Source: Marinifilaceae bacterium
GTDB taxonomy: Bacteria; Bacteroidota; Bacteroidia; Bacteroidales; Marinifilaceae
Assembly (NCBI GenBank): GCA_017936285.1
Contig: JAGBFU010000064.1
Coordinates: 21,830-85,829, forward strand
DNA length: 64,000 nucleotides
Direction of reading: 5' to 3'
Under the pieces are notes generated by a model. That model searched no databases. It was given only the letters and a program-made list of their open reading frames with translations, and had not been told where the DNA came from. Below, piece after piece: positions 8,711 through 17,758 of this stretch (the first letter of the stretch is position 1; each line of letters opens with the position of its first letter). Both the position numbers and the translations under genes were made by a program.

Positions 8711-8736
8711 CCACGCGAAAATGAATAATGTAAAAT

Positions 8737-10380
8737 ATGAGTGAAAGTTTTGTAAAACGAGTTGAAGAGGTAATTGTTAAAAGATGGGATTCTGAAGTCC
8801 TTAGTAATTACCGTGGAGTTACATATGCATACCGCGATGTAGCAAGAAAGATTGCAAAGTTGCATATACTATTCGAGGAGAGTGGTATTCAGAAAGGCGA
8901 TAAGGTTGCTCTTTGCGGAAGAAATTCAGCGGAGTGGGGAGTGTTGTTTATGGGAACATTGACCTATGGCGCTGTTGCTGTTCCTATCTTGAACGATTTT
9001 ACTCCTGAGATTGTTCACAATATTGTAAACCACTCTGAGGCTAAGTTGCTTTGTGCCGGTGATGGAACATGGGATCATCTTGATTTTGCTGCAATGCCCA
9101 ATATCATAGGTGCGTTGAGAATTGAGGATTTCTCAATCAGAGAGTCTCGTTCTGAGGCTTTGATAGCAACTCGTGCTACATTGAACGAAAAGTTTGGAAA
9201 ACGTTATCCTGAGAGATTTACTGCTAAGGATGTATGTTACGAGGCTGAGTCATCGGTTGATGCTTTGGCGATGATTAATTATACATCAGGTTCTACCGGT
9301 TTGTCTAAGGGTGTTATGCTTACCTATTCAAGTATGTTGGGTAATCTTGACTTTGCTATTGAGGCGTTGGGCAAGCATCCGGGTAAGACATTGGTATCGA
9401 TGTTGCCAATGGCTCATATGTATGGTTTGGCTTTTGAGTTTATTTACGAGTTTATAACCGGAATTCACATCTATTTTCTGACAAAGGTTCCATCTCCACA
9501 GATTATTGCTGATGCATTGGCGAATGTTAAGCCTGCAATTGTGATTGCAGTACCTTTGATTATCGAGAAGATTGTGCGTAAAAAGGTATTCCCAATGCTT
9601 GAGAAACCTCACATGAAGGTTTTGATGAGCATCCCATTGGTAAATGATAAGATTCGTGAAACAATTCGTGAGAAGTTACTTGCAGCCTTTGGTGGTAATG
9701 TGATAGAGGTCGTTATAGGTGGAGCTGCCTTGAATAAGGATGTAGAGAACTTCCTGAGATCAATTAATTTCCCATATACTGTTGGATACGGAATGACCGA
9801 GTGTGGCCCTATCCTGGCTTACGACTGGTGGGAGACATTCAAGCCGGGCTCTTGTGGTAAGGCGGCTTTGGGTATGACTTTGAAGATTGATTCAGCAGAT
9901 CCCGAGAATATTGTTGGAGAGATTTGTGCGAAGGGACCGAATGTAATGCAGGGATACTTCAAGAATGAGGAGGCTACTGCCGAGGCTATCGATAGTGATG
10001 GCTGGTTGCATACCGGAGATTTGGGAGTTATTGATAAGGATGGTTATCTGTTTATTCGTGGAAGAATCAAGAATATGCTTCTTGGTCCAAGCGGACAGAA
10101 CATCTATCCAGAGGAGATTGAGGATAAGTTGAATAACTTGCTTTACGTTGGAGAGTCAGTAGTTGTTGATCGCGGTGGTCGTTTGGTGGCATTGGTTTAT
10201 CCTGATATGGAGCAGGTCGAGGCAAATCCTGTTGAGGATTTACAAGCAGCGATTACTGCAGATGTAAAAGTGTTGAACAAGGAGTTGCCTGGATATAGCC
10301 AGATTAGTGCCGTTGAGGTTCGTGATACCGAGTTTGAAAAGACACCTAAAAAGAGCATTAAACGCTACTTGTATAAGTAG
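8737..10380 (+). CDS. AMP-binding long-chain fatty acid-CoA ligase
   Basis: 547 residues. It has the adenylation core motif YTSGSTGLSKG (~res 182), GYGMTECGP (~res 348), GWLHTGDLG (~res 424) and the C-terminal catalytic lysine segment EKTPKKSIKRYLYK. It activates fatty or related carboxylic acids to acyl-CoA via acyl-AMP at the cytoplasmic face of the membrane. It is a single-gene unit with its own promoter and a strong terminator. Chain-length preference cannot be read from sequence; the FadD-like label is by family. Confidence 0.9.
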   Translation: MSESFVKRVEEVIVKRWDSEVLSNYRGVTYAYRDVARKIAKLHILFEESGIQKGDKVALCGRNSAEWGVLFMGTLTYGAVAVPILNDFTPEIVHNIVNHSEAKLLCAGDGTWDHLDFAAMPNIIGALRIEDFSIRESRSEALIATRATLNEKFGKRYPERFTAKDVCYEAESSVDALAMINYTSGSTGLSKGVMLTYSSMLGNLDFAIEALGKHPGKTLVSMLPMAHMYGLAFEFIYEFITGIHIYFLTKVPSPQIIADALANVKPAIVIAVPLIIEKIVRKKVFPMLEKPHMKVLMSIPLVNDKIRETIREKLLAAFGGNVIEVVIGGAALNKDVENFLRSINFPYTVGYGMTECGPILAYDWWETFKPGSCGKAALGMTLKIDSADPENIVGEICAKGPNVMQGYFKNEEATAEAIDSDGWLHTGDLGVIDKDGYLFIRGRIKNMLLGPSGQNIYPEEIEDKLNNLLYVGESVVVDRGGRLVALVYPDMEQVEANPVEDLQAAITADVKVLNKELPGYSQISAVEVRDTEFEKTPKKSIKRYLYK

Positions 10381-10412
10381 AAGTTTGATAGTTTGTTTCC
10401 ATATTCTTTGGA

Positions 10413-10442
10413 GAGAGCGGCTTTGTTCGCTCTCTTTTTTTT
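10413..10442 (+). terminator. Terminator of acyl-CoA ligase gene
   Basis: Stem GAGAGCG / CGCTCTC followed by an eight-T run, 32 bp past the stop codon. Confidence 0.9.
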
Positions 10443-10475
10443 AATCTTGTGATTATATTGTGTTGAATATTTTTA

Positions 10476-10483
10476 TAATTTTG
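10476..10483 (+). promoter_or_regulatory. -7 box of alkaline phosphatase gene
   Basis: TAATTTTG about 49 bp before the start codon. A TTG at the ideal distance is missing, so the promoter may be weak or activator dependent. Confidence 0.45.
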
Positions 10484-10531
10484 ACTTTCGGTATTGTAAC
10501 CCCGAAATGAGTTTGTAAAAAAATCACAATA

Positions 10532-11956
10532 ATGAAAAAGACATTTTTATCAATTTTGCTGATGGTCGCCTGTGTGGCTGCTTTCGGTGCAACTCCTAAG
10601 AAGAGTGCAAAGGCAAAAGATGCCAAGTATGTTATCTATTTCATCTGTGATGGAATGGGAATGAACCAGGTGAATGGTGCGGAAATGTATTTGGCTGAGT
10701 TAGAGGGACGTATTGGTATTACTCCTTTGAATTTTACCCTTTTCCCGTCATTTGGTTATGCAACAACTTTCTCTGCTACAAACGGAGTTACCGACTCTGC
10801 TGCGTCGGGTACGGCTCTGGCTACAGGTAAGAAGACCAAAAACAGCCGTTTGGGTGTAAATGTTGATGCGAGCGAGCCATTGTATAGTGTGGCTAAAGAG
10901 GCAAAAGCAAGCGGTAAGAGTGTAGGAATTGCAACAACTGTTAGTGTTGATCATGCAACTCCTGGAGCGTTCTATGCTACACAACCTGATAGAAATATGT
11001 ATTATGAGATTGCTCTTCAGATTCCTGAGTCTCAGTTTGACTTTTTCGGAGGTTCAGGCTTCTTGCAGCCACGTAAACGTGGAGTTGAGAAGAGTATCTA
11101 TGATGTTTTCGCCGAGAGCGGTTATACCGTTGCTTACGGATATGACGAGGCTAAGGCTATGGTTGATGCCAAGACCGATAATTTGATTGTTGTTAGCAAG
11201 AAGGGTAAGGCTCAGGATGCTCTTCCAATGGCTATCGACCGTGCAGAGGATGATTTGAGAATGGATCAGATTACCGATTTGGCTATTGAGTCTTTGAAGG
11301 ATGATAAGGATGGTTTCTTCCTGATGGTTGAGTGCGGAATGATTGACTGGGCAGGACATAGCAATGATGCATCTACATGTTTTAAGGAGGTTATTGACTT
11401 CCAGCGTTCTGTGGATGTTGCCTTGAAGTTCTATGAAGAGCATCCCGATGAGACTTTGATTGTAATCACTGCAGACCACGAGACCGGAGGTTTGGGATTG
11501 GGTGCAGGCCCGTATGAGTTGCAACTTAAGCACCTGGAGCACCAGAAGTGTTCAAAGAATGAGTTGACTGCGAGAATAGCTCAATATACCGAAGGTAAGG
11601 CTAAAGAGGAGATTACATGGGATTATATCAAGCCATTTATCAGCGAGCAGGTTGGATTGTTTACCAAGGTTCCTGTGCCTCCTTACTATGAGCAGGAGTT
11701 GATCAGAACATTTGAGCGCTCTTTCGGCCCAAATGTTGAGAATGTAAAATCTATGTATAGCGCAGCTAACCCATTGGCAAGCAATGCTATTGATATTCTT
11801 AACAGAATTGCTTTGGTCTCTTGGGGTAGTGGAGGTCACTCAGCAGCTTATGTTCCTGTATATGCTATTGGTGCCAACTGTCAGTTATTTGAGGGCAAGA
11901 CCGATAATGCAGAGATTCCCGGTAAGCTGGCTCAGGCTATGGGCGTAGAGTTTTAA
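10532..11956 (+). CDS. Alkaline phosphatase, secreted
   Basis: 474 residues with a clear signal peptide (cut near AAFGA, residues 16-20). Metal-site and nucleophile motifs are intact: CDGMG (Asp40), TDSAASGTAL (Ser89 nucleophile), ITADHETGG and GGHSAAYVP. It releases phosphate from monoesters in the periplasm and belongs to the PhoA superfamily. The 3' end overlaps the convergent tilS gene by 20 nt and no terminator separates them. Confidence 0.93.
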   Translation: MKKTFLSILLMVACVAAFGATPKKSAKAKDAKYVIYFICDGMGMNQVNGAEMYLAELEGRIGITPLNFTLFPSFGYATTFSATNGVTDSAASGTALATGKKTKNSRLGVNVDASEPLYSVAKEAKASGKSVGIATTVSVDHATPGAFYATQPDRNMYYEIALQIPESQFDFFGGSGFLQPRKRGVEKSIYDVFAESGYTVAYGYDEAKAMVDAKTDNLIVVSKKGKAQDALPMAIDRAEDDLRMDQITDLAIESLKDDKDGFFLMVECGMIDWAGHSNDASTCFKEVIDFQRSVDVALKFYEEHPDETLIVITADHETGGLGLGAGPYELQLKHLEHQKCSKNELTARIAQYTEGKAKEEITWDYIKPFISEQVGLFTKVPVPPYYEQELIRTFERSFGPNVENVKSMYSAANPLASNAIDILNRIALVSWGSGGHSAAYVPVYAIGANCQLFEGKTDNAEIPGKLAQAMGVEF

Positions 11957-13304
11957 CGATAAGTACTCTTTGTGTTTGAGTAGTTACTCTTAACTCTTCG
12001 CAAGCTCTTAAACCGATAATCCAAATAATCCCGTTGCTATCGCATAGTAGCGGGATTTTTTCACGCTCATAACTATTGATTTTTGCATCGTTTAGAATGT
12101 CGCTGACAAGTTTTGAGCGTCCCTTCATTCCAAATGGTTTTATTCTATCTCCATTTTGAATGTTTCTGATTTTCAACGGAAATTTTATTTTGTCCAGATC
12201 AAAGTAGGCGTGTGTGGACTCTTTTATAATTTCGTTAGTGGTGATAGAGCCATTGTGAATATGAAACTCCAATGAGCCTACGGCAGTTGTAATGCTATGT
12301 TGCAACTCCTGTTCAGATTCAATGGTGATTTCAGGAACCTCGGTTGGGGTATTCAGGGTGATGTATACTCCGTTTCGTTCAAATAGAATTCTGTATCGGG
12401 ATGCGGTTAGTTGCTTGCCAGGCTTTCTCTCCTTGCATAACTCCATAAAACTGCCAATCTGCTCTTCGTTAAATCCCAATGGTGCAAGAATTTCGTATGC
12501 AATGGTGATGGGCGAGGCCTCGCTCATCAATCTCACGATATCCATTTTAATCTCGGTGCAACTGATTCCCAGTTCGCCTATCGGCGCAGGCAAAATGGCT
12601 TTTATGGCACTTTGAATAGCTCTGCGATATATTGCCTCAATTCCCTGCATTCTGCTTGCATTCCTGCAGAGTGTTTCGGTTACTGCAGGGTTGATTTTTT
12701 TTAAAATGGGAAAAACACTGTTACGAAGAGTGTTGCGTTTAGCTATATTCCGACTGTTTGTACTATCTTCGCAATGTGGAATACTATTTGATTCAAGGTA
12801 TTCAAGTAGCTCTTTATGACTGAATTGAAGAAGAGGACGCAGTATATTGCCACTCTTTTCACGAATACCGCAAAGTCCTAAAATTCCGGTACCTCGGATC
12901 TGGTTTAACAGGATGGTTTCGGCAACATCATCGGCGTTGTGTGCAATTAGCAGTATGCCATTTTCTCCACACTCTTTAGCAAACCAATCGTAGCGTAAAT
13001 CGCGGGCAGCCATCTCAATGCTGACTCCATTTTGAGTGGCGTAGTCAGTGGTGTTGCACTCATGAATGCGGTATGCAATTCCATGCTCTTTGCAGAATGT
13101 CTCGACAAAGTGCTGATCTTCGTTGCTCTCCTCGCCGCGAAGGTGGAAATTTACATGGAGCACAGTGGGGTGGAGTCCCAGATTATACAGCGCGGTGAGT
13201 AGGGCCATGGAGTCGGCACCTCCGCTGACTCCTGCAAAAAGGGGCTTTTCGTTACAATCGTATTTTGTAAGAAACTCTTTGATATGACTCTCGATATGCT
13301 TCAT
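11937..13304 (-). CDS. tilS: tRNA(Ile)-lysidine synthetase
   Basis: 455 residues. The PP-loop ATP motif SGGADS is at residues 27-32, HVNFHLRGEESNEDQ and IAHNADDVAETILLNQIRGTG follow, and the C-terminal TilS domains end in RVLIVKTLRP. It modifies C34 of the AUA-decoding tRNA to lysidine, an essential cytoplasmic reaction. It starts 22 bp after the ABC-F gene and is probably cotranscribed with it. Its last codons overlap the alkaline phosphatase gene tail to tail. Confidence 0.96.
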   Translation of the reverse strand: MKHIESHIKEFLTKYDCNEKPLFAGVSGGADSMALLTALYNLGLHPTVLHVNFHLRGEESNEDQHFVETFCKEHGIAYRIHECNTTDYATQNGVSIEMAARDLRYDWFAKECGENGILLIAHNADDVAETILLNQIRGTGILGLCGIREKSGNILRPLLQFSHKELLEYLESNSIPHCEDSTNSRNIAKRNTLRNSVFPILKKINPAVTETLCRNASRMQGIEAIYRRAIQSAIKAILPAPIGELGISCTEIKMDIVRLMSEASPITIAYEILAPLGFNEEQIGSFMELCKERKPGKQLTASRYRILFERNGVYITLNTPTEVPEITIESEQELQHSITTAVGSLEFHIHNGSITTNEIIKESTHAYFDLDKIKFPLKIRNIQNGDRIKPFGMKGRSKLVSDILNDAKINSYEREKIPLLCDSNGIIWIIGLRACEELRVTTQTQRVLIVKTLRP

Positions 13305-13326
13305 TACGCTCTATTTTCCTGTTGTT

Positions 13327-15234
13327 TTAAATTTCACTTAGTTCAAGCCAGCGCATCTCTTTCTCATCAAGAATCTCTTTTAATGCACTGTATCGGCCTG
13401 ATAGTTCAACAATCGACTCTGCGCTTTCGGAGCCCGATGAGAGACGTGCCTCAATATCTGCTTTTTCAGTATTCAGTTGCTCCATATCCTTTTCAAGTTG
13501 CTCCATTTCACGCTTCTCCGAGTAGCTCAATTTGCGTTTTCTGTTGCTGTTTCTCTCATCATTTTGAGGCGAGGTCTCCTGTTTTTGTTCTCCTCGCTTT
13601 GCAGCAATGCGAGCAGCTTCTGCAGCCTGGGCAGCCTTTAACTCCTCCTGCTCCTCTATGTAGTTGCGATATTGTGTGTAGTTGCCGGGGAAGTCCCTCA
13701 CTGAACCCTCGCCCTCAAAAGCAAATACGCGGTCGCATACCTTGTCGGTGAAGTAACGATCATGCGATACTACAATCAGACAGCCTCGGAATAACTTCAG
13801 ATACTCTTCAAGTACGTTTAATGTTATGATGTCCAAATCGTTGGTTGGCTCATCGAGGATAAGAAAGTTTGGGTTTTTGATGAGGACTGTCAGCAGATAC
13901 AGACGTCTGCGTTCACCTCCGCTAAGTTTTTCAACCAGAGAGTATTGCTGTTTGGTCGGGAACAGAAAGTACTCCAAAAACTGTGATGCAGAAAGAACTC
14001 TGCCATTGCCCATATCTATTCGTTCAGCCAACTTTTTTACTATGTCTATCACCCGCTCTTGCGGATTGAAGGTTATTCCCTCCTGACGGTAGTAACCAAA
14101 TACTACTGTCTCTCCAACCTCAACACTTCCTGTTTCCGGGGCGAGGGCTCCGGTGATGATGTTCAGAAAAGTTGATTTACCCGCACCGTTTTTGCCAACA
14201 ATTCCCACTTTATCCCCTTTGGCGAATTTGTATGTGAAATCTTTCAGGTAGTACTCTCCCTCCCATGTAAAGCTTACATTCTCAAGTTCAAGTATCTTTT
14301 TTCCTAAGCGATGTCCCTGAATATCAAGATCCAGTTTTCTATTGTCGATGGTTTGTGAAACAGTCTCCTGTAGCTTGTGGAAGTTGTCTATCCTGTATTG
14401 AGCCTTGTGGCTTCGTGCCTGTGGCATACGACGCATCCACTCCTGCTCCGTACGGAACAGATTGCGAGCTTTGTCGAGTGCGCCACTCTTTGCTGCCATA
14501 CGCTCCTCACGTTTCTCAAGGTAGTATGAGTAGTTGCCATCGTAACTGAACAGCTCATTGTTATCGATTTCAAGAATTCTGTTACATACGCGGTCTAGGA
14601 AGTATCGGTCGTGGGTAACCATCAACAGGGTGGCTTTGCTGCTACTCAGATAATTTTCAAGCCATTCAGTCATCTCGGTATCGAGGTGGTTGGTTGGCTC
14701 GTCAAGCAGAAGAAAGTCGGGTTCATTGATAAGTACCTTTGCCAGACCTACGCGTTTGCGTTGGCCTCCGGATAGCTCCGATATCTTTTTGTCAAAATCA
14801 TTGAGGTTTAACTTTGATAAAATCTGTTTAGCGGTTGCCTCGAATCCCCATCCGTTAATCTCATCCATTACAGGAATGAGTGCTTCAATCTCCTTTTCAT
14901 CGTTGTTTTTTAAGGCAAGTTCATATCTTTCTATAGTTTTTAACAACTTGGAATCGGAACGAAAAATCTCTTCAATAAGACGATTTTCCGGGTCCAATTC
15001 GGGCTCCTGCTCCAGATAACCGATCTTTAAATCGTTTCTGAAGATTACACTTCCCTCCTGGGCAGAATCGCGTGATGCAATGATTTTCAGCAATGTAGAT
15101 TTTCCAACTCCATTTTTTGCAATCAGTGCGGTTTTGTCTCCCCTTGCAATTCCAAACGAAATATTTTCGAATAATAAATTCTCTCCAAAGCGTTTAGAAA
15201 GATTTTCAACTTGTAAATAACTAACTTGTGCCAT
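13327..15234 (-). CDS. ABC-F family ATPase, Uup-like
   Basis: 635 residues, two ABC domains and no membrane segments. Walker A motifs are AKNGVGKST (~res 40) and GKNGAGKST (~res 345); signature motifs are LSGGQRKR (~res 155) and LSGGERRR (~res 435); each is followed by LLDEPTNHLD or ILDEPTNDLD. The C-terminus (~550-630) is a charged coiled coil, as in Uup. ABC-F proteins act on the ribosome or on nucleic acid. It is divergent from parA and upstream of tilS. A ribosome-protection resistance role is not supported by this architecture. Confidence 0.9.
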   Translation of the reverse strand: MAQVSYLQVENLSKRFGENLLFENISFGIARGDKTALIAKNGVGKSTLLKIIASRDSAQEGSVIFRNDLKIGYLEQEPELDPENRLIEEIFRSDSKLLKTIERYELALKNNDEKEIEALIPVMDEINGWGFEATAKQILSKLNLNDFDKKISELSGGQRKRVGLAKVLINEPDFLLLDEPTNHLDTEMTEWLENYLSSSKATLLMVTHDRYFLDRVCNRILEIDNNELFSYDGNYSYYLEKREERMAAKSGALDKARNLFRTEQEWMRRMPQARSHKAQYRIDNFHKLQETVSQTIDNRKLDLDIQGHRLGKKILELENVSFTWEGEYYLKDFTYKFAKGDKVGIVGKNGAGKSTFLNIITGALAPETGSVEVGETVVFGYYRQEGITFNPQERVIDIVKKLAERIDMGNGRVLSASQFLEYFLFPTKQQYSLVEKLSGGERRRLYLLTVLIKNPNFLILDEPTNDLDIITLNVLEEYLKLFRGCLIVVSHDRYFTDKVCDRVFAFEGEGSVRDFPGNYTQYRNYIEEQEELKAAQAAEAARIAAKRGEQKQETSPQNDERNSNRKRKLSYSEKREMEQLEKDMEQLNTEKADIEARLSSGSESAESIVELSGRYSALKEILDEKEMRWLELSEI

Positions 15235-15306
15235 ATTCCTGAAATAATGCCGTAAAGATAGTGTTTTTTTTAGTACCTTTACAGCCTGAAATTAGAGAGA
15301 TATTTT

Positions 15307-16074
15307 ATGGCAAAAGTAATAGCAGTTGCAAATCAAAAAGGAGGAGTAGGAAAAACCACATCATCGGTGAATTTAGCTGCAAGTCTGGCTGTGTTGGAGA
15401 AGCAGGTTTTGCTTATTGATGCCGATCCGCAGGGTAATGCAACCTCGGGATTAGGCTTTAATTTAAGCGAATTGCAGGGAAGAACAATTTATGAGTGTCT
15501 TGCAGGTGAGAAGTCGATCAAGGAGGTAATGCTTCCAACCGAGATAGCAGGATTGTCTTTGTGTCCGTCGGATATAAATCTTGTCGGAGCGGAGGTTGAG
15601 CTTATTGAGATGGATAATCGTGAGATGGTGTTGTCAAAATTGATAAACGAAGTTCGTGATATGTTTGATTATATTATCATTGACTGTTCACCCTCTTTAG
15701 GTTTGATTACTGTAAACTCTTTAACTGCGGCAGATTCTGTTATAATTCCTGTACAGTGTCAGTATTATGCGCTGGAGGGATTGGGTAAGTTGTTGGCTAC
15801 AATTAAGTTGATACAGCGAAGATTGAATACCGCTCTTCAGATTGAGGGCTTTTTGCTGACAATGTTCGATTCGCGTGTCTCTTTGTCTCATCAGGTAGAG
15901 GAGGAGGTGCGTGGCCGTTTCCAGGATATGGTATTTTCAACGGTAGTGAATCAGAATATTCGTTTGGCCGAGGCTCCAAGTTATGGTAAACCGGCTATCT
16001 TGTATGATGCTTCATGTAAGGGAGCTTCTGATTATATGGCTGTAGCCGGTGAAATAGTTAATAGAAATAGATAG
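15307..16074 (+). CDS. parA: ParA/Soj chromosome partitioning ATPase
   Basis: 255 residues. It has the deviant Walker A KGGVGKTTS (residues 11-19), LIDADPQGNATSGLG and IIDCSPSLGLIT. It works with ParB-parS in origin segregation. parB follows 6 bp after the stop, and the cell-wall enzyme series behind it is in the same direction, a usual Bacteroidales arrangement. No N-terminal HTH is present, so it is the chromosomal (type Ib-like) form. Confidence 0.95.
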   Translation: MAKVIAVANQKGGVGKTTSSVNLAASLAVLEKQVLLIDADPQGNATSGLGFNLSELQGRTIYECLAGEKSIKEVMLPTEIAGLSLCPSDINLVGAEVELIEMDNREMVLSKLINEVRDMFDYIIIDCSPSLGLITVNSLTAADSVIIPVQCQYYALEGLGKLLATIKLIQRRLNTALQIEGFLLTMFDSRVSLSHQVEEEVRGRFQDMVFSTVVNQNIRLAEAPSYGKPAILYDASCKGASDYMAVAGEIVNRNR

Positions 16075-16080
16075 TTTTTT

Positions 16081-16971
16081 ATGGCAAAAAAGGTTTTGGG
16101 TAAAGGTTTGGGAGCCCTTATTGGTTCCGATGCGGTGGAGATGGAGCGTACTGTATCCTCTTCAATTCAGGAGTTGGAGCTTGATATGATTGTTCCAAAT
16201 CCCAATCAGCCCAGAAAATTGTTTGATGATGAGGCCTTGAGTGAATTGGCCGAGTCAATAAAGTCGATAGGTTTGGTTCAGCCAATAACCGTACGCTCTA
16301 TTGCAGATGGCAAGTATGAGATTATTGCCGGAGAGCGCAGATACAGGGCGGCAAGAATAGCCGGTCTGGAGACTATCCCTGCATACATTCGCGCAACCGA
16401 TAATGATGAGGTGTTAGCCCTCGCCCTTATCGAGAATATACAGCGTGAAGATTTGAATGCTATGGAGGTGGCTTTCAGTTACCATCGTTTAATGGAGGAG
16501 TGTAATCTGACACAGGAGTCATTGAGCGATATGGTAGGTAAAAAGCGGGCTACTGTAGCAAACTATTTGCGTTTGTTGAATTTGCCGGCTGAGATTCAGA
16601 AGGCTGTTCGTGAGAAGGAGTTGAGTATGGGACATGCTCGTGCGTTGCTTGGCCTTAATGATGTTGAGAGCCAGCTGGAGATTTTCGAGCAGATAAAGAG
16701 TTATGACCTTTCAGTCCGTAAGGTTGAGGCTCTTGTTCAGGATTTGCTGGATGGGGTTCCTGTTGAGACACCCGTAGGTGAGGTTGTAAATGCCAAACCT
16801 CAGCGTAAAAAGGTTGAGTTGGGCGTTTACTCAGCTCTTCAGGATAGATTGCGAGGCTATTTTAATCAGAAGGTAACGCTGGTACGTAACGAGAATGGCA
16901 GGGGCAAGATTGTTCTTCCGTTCAAGTCTGATGAAGAGCTTGAGAGAATTGTGGCACTTTTGGATAAATAG
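16081..16971 (+). CDS. parB: ParB/Spo0J partition protein
   Basis: 296 residues. The CTP-binding box GERRYRA is at residues 84-90, ENIQREDLNAMEVA at ~120, a helix-turn-helix lies at about 135-165, and a C-terminal dimerisation region ends DEELERIVALLDK. It binds parS sites and spreads as a clamp. It is coupled to parA (6 bp gap), and the next gene starts 6 bp after its stop. I did not see a canonical parS palindrome in the window. Confidence 0.95.
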   Translation: MAKKVLGKGLGALIGSDAVEMERTVSSSIQELELDMIVPNPNQPRKLFDDEALSELAESIKSIGLVQPITVRSIADGKYEIIAGERRYRAARIAGLETIPAYIRATDNDEVLALALIENIQREDLNAMEVAFSYHRLMEECNLTQESLSDMVGKKRATVANYLRLLNLPAEIQKAVREKELSMGHARALLGLNDVESQLEIFEQIKSYDLSVRKVEALVQDLLDGVPVETPVGEVVNAKPQRKKVELGVYSALQDRLRGYFNQKVTLVRNENGRGKIVLPFKSDEELERIVALLDK

Positions 16972-16977
16972 AGAGTT

Positions 16978-17727
16978 TTGAACAGAGTACTACTGATATT
17001 ATTGATGGTGTTATGCTCACTAAATCTTGTTGCACAAGAGGATGGAGAGCGTTTGGCCGACACGTTGCGTAAAGATGCTCCGGTTGCAACCTATGCAACC
17101 CCAAATTCCCTTGATGATGGAGTCTCAATGGAGAGTGAGTTATCGCGCAAAGAGAAGCGAGAACTGAAGAGGAGTGTAGAGTTTGGTACACACTCTCCTC
17201 ATAAGGCAACAATCTATGCTATGGTATGTCCCGGTTTAGGACAGATTTACAATAAGCAATATTGGAAGTTGCCTATTCTGTATGGAGGTATAGGTTTGGC
17301 AATATATGGTGTTACCTGGAACAATAAAGCCTATATAAAGTACAGGGATGCCTACTATGATTTGTCAAACTATATCGACTCATTGAGTGTTGATCCGTCA
17401 TATCCCTATCCAGAGGATCCGGCTTGGGAGAAGATTAAGATAAGGGGAACAGATTGGCAGACCCTCTTTGAGCAGCGCCCGTCAAGTATGACCCGATACC
17501 AGTCCATTATGTACAATAAGCGTAGAAGTTTCAAGCGTAATCGTGATTTGTGCTACCTGGCCTTGGCGGGAGTTTATGTGTTGAATATATTGGATGCTTG
17601 TGTCTTTGCACACTTCTATGAGTTTTCGATAAACGAGGATTTAACTCTTAAGTGGCAACCGAATGTCTCGTTTAACCAAAAGACTGGAAAGGGTAGATAT
17701 GGGGCCTCGGTCTCGTTTAATTTTTAG
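16978..17727 (+). CDS. DUF5683 domain envelope protein
   Basis: 249 residues with a signal peptide (VLLILLMVLCSLNLVAQ). The DUF5683 core follows: HKATIYAMVCPGLGQIYNKQYWKLPILYGGIGLAIY, with membrane-like segments. The function is unknown; it is a common Bacteroidales neighbour of parB and lytic transglycosylase genes. The start is the TTG at 16978, preceded by AGAG; the internal ATG at 17005 would cut the signal peptide too short. The C-terminus (LTLKWQPNVSFNQKTGKGRYGASVSFNF) looks like a membrane strand. Confidence 0.85.
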   Translation: MNRVLLILLMVLCSLNLVAQEDGERLADTLRKDAPVATYATPNSLDDGVSMESELSRKEKRELKRSVEFGTHSPHKATIYAMVCPGLGQIYNKQYWKLPILYGGIGLAIYGVTWNNKAYIKYRDAYYDLSNYIDSLSVDPSYPYPEDPAWEKIKIRGTDWQTLFEQRPSSMTRYQSIMYNKRRSFKRNRDLCYLALAGVYVLNILDACVFAHFYEFSINEDLTLKWQPNVSFNQKTGKGRYGASVSFNF

Positions 17728-17758
17728 CAATTTTGATTTGATTTAAACAGATTCTTGT

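Noticed and set aside
13327..15234. ABC-F protein as an antibiotic-resistance factor
   Set aside because: The coiled-coil tail and genome position resemble the housekeeping Uup type; nothing indicates a ribosome-protection resistance protein.
15235..16971. A parS site beside parAB
   Set aside because: No sequence close to the usual TGTTTCACGTGAAACA-type palindrome was found by reading the region; sites may lie elsewhere.
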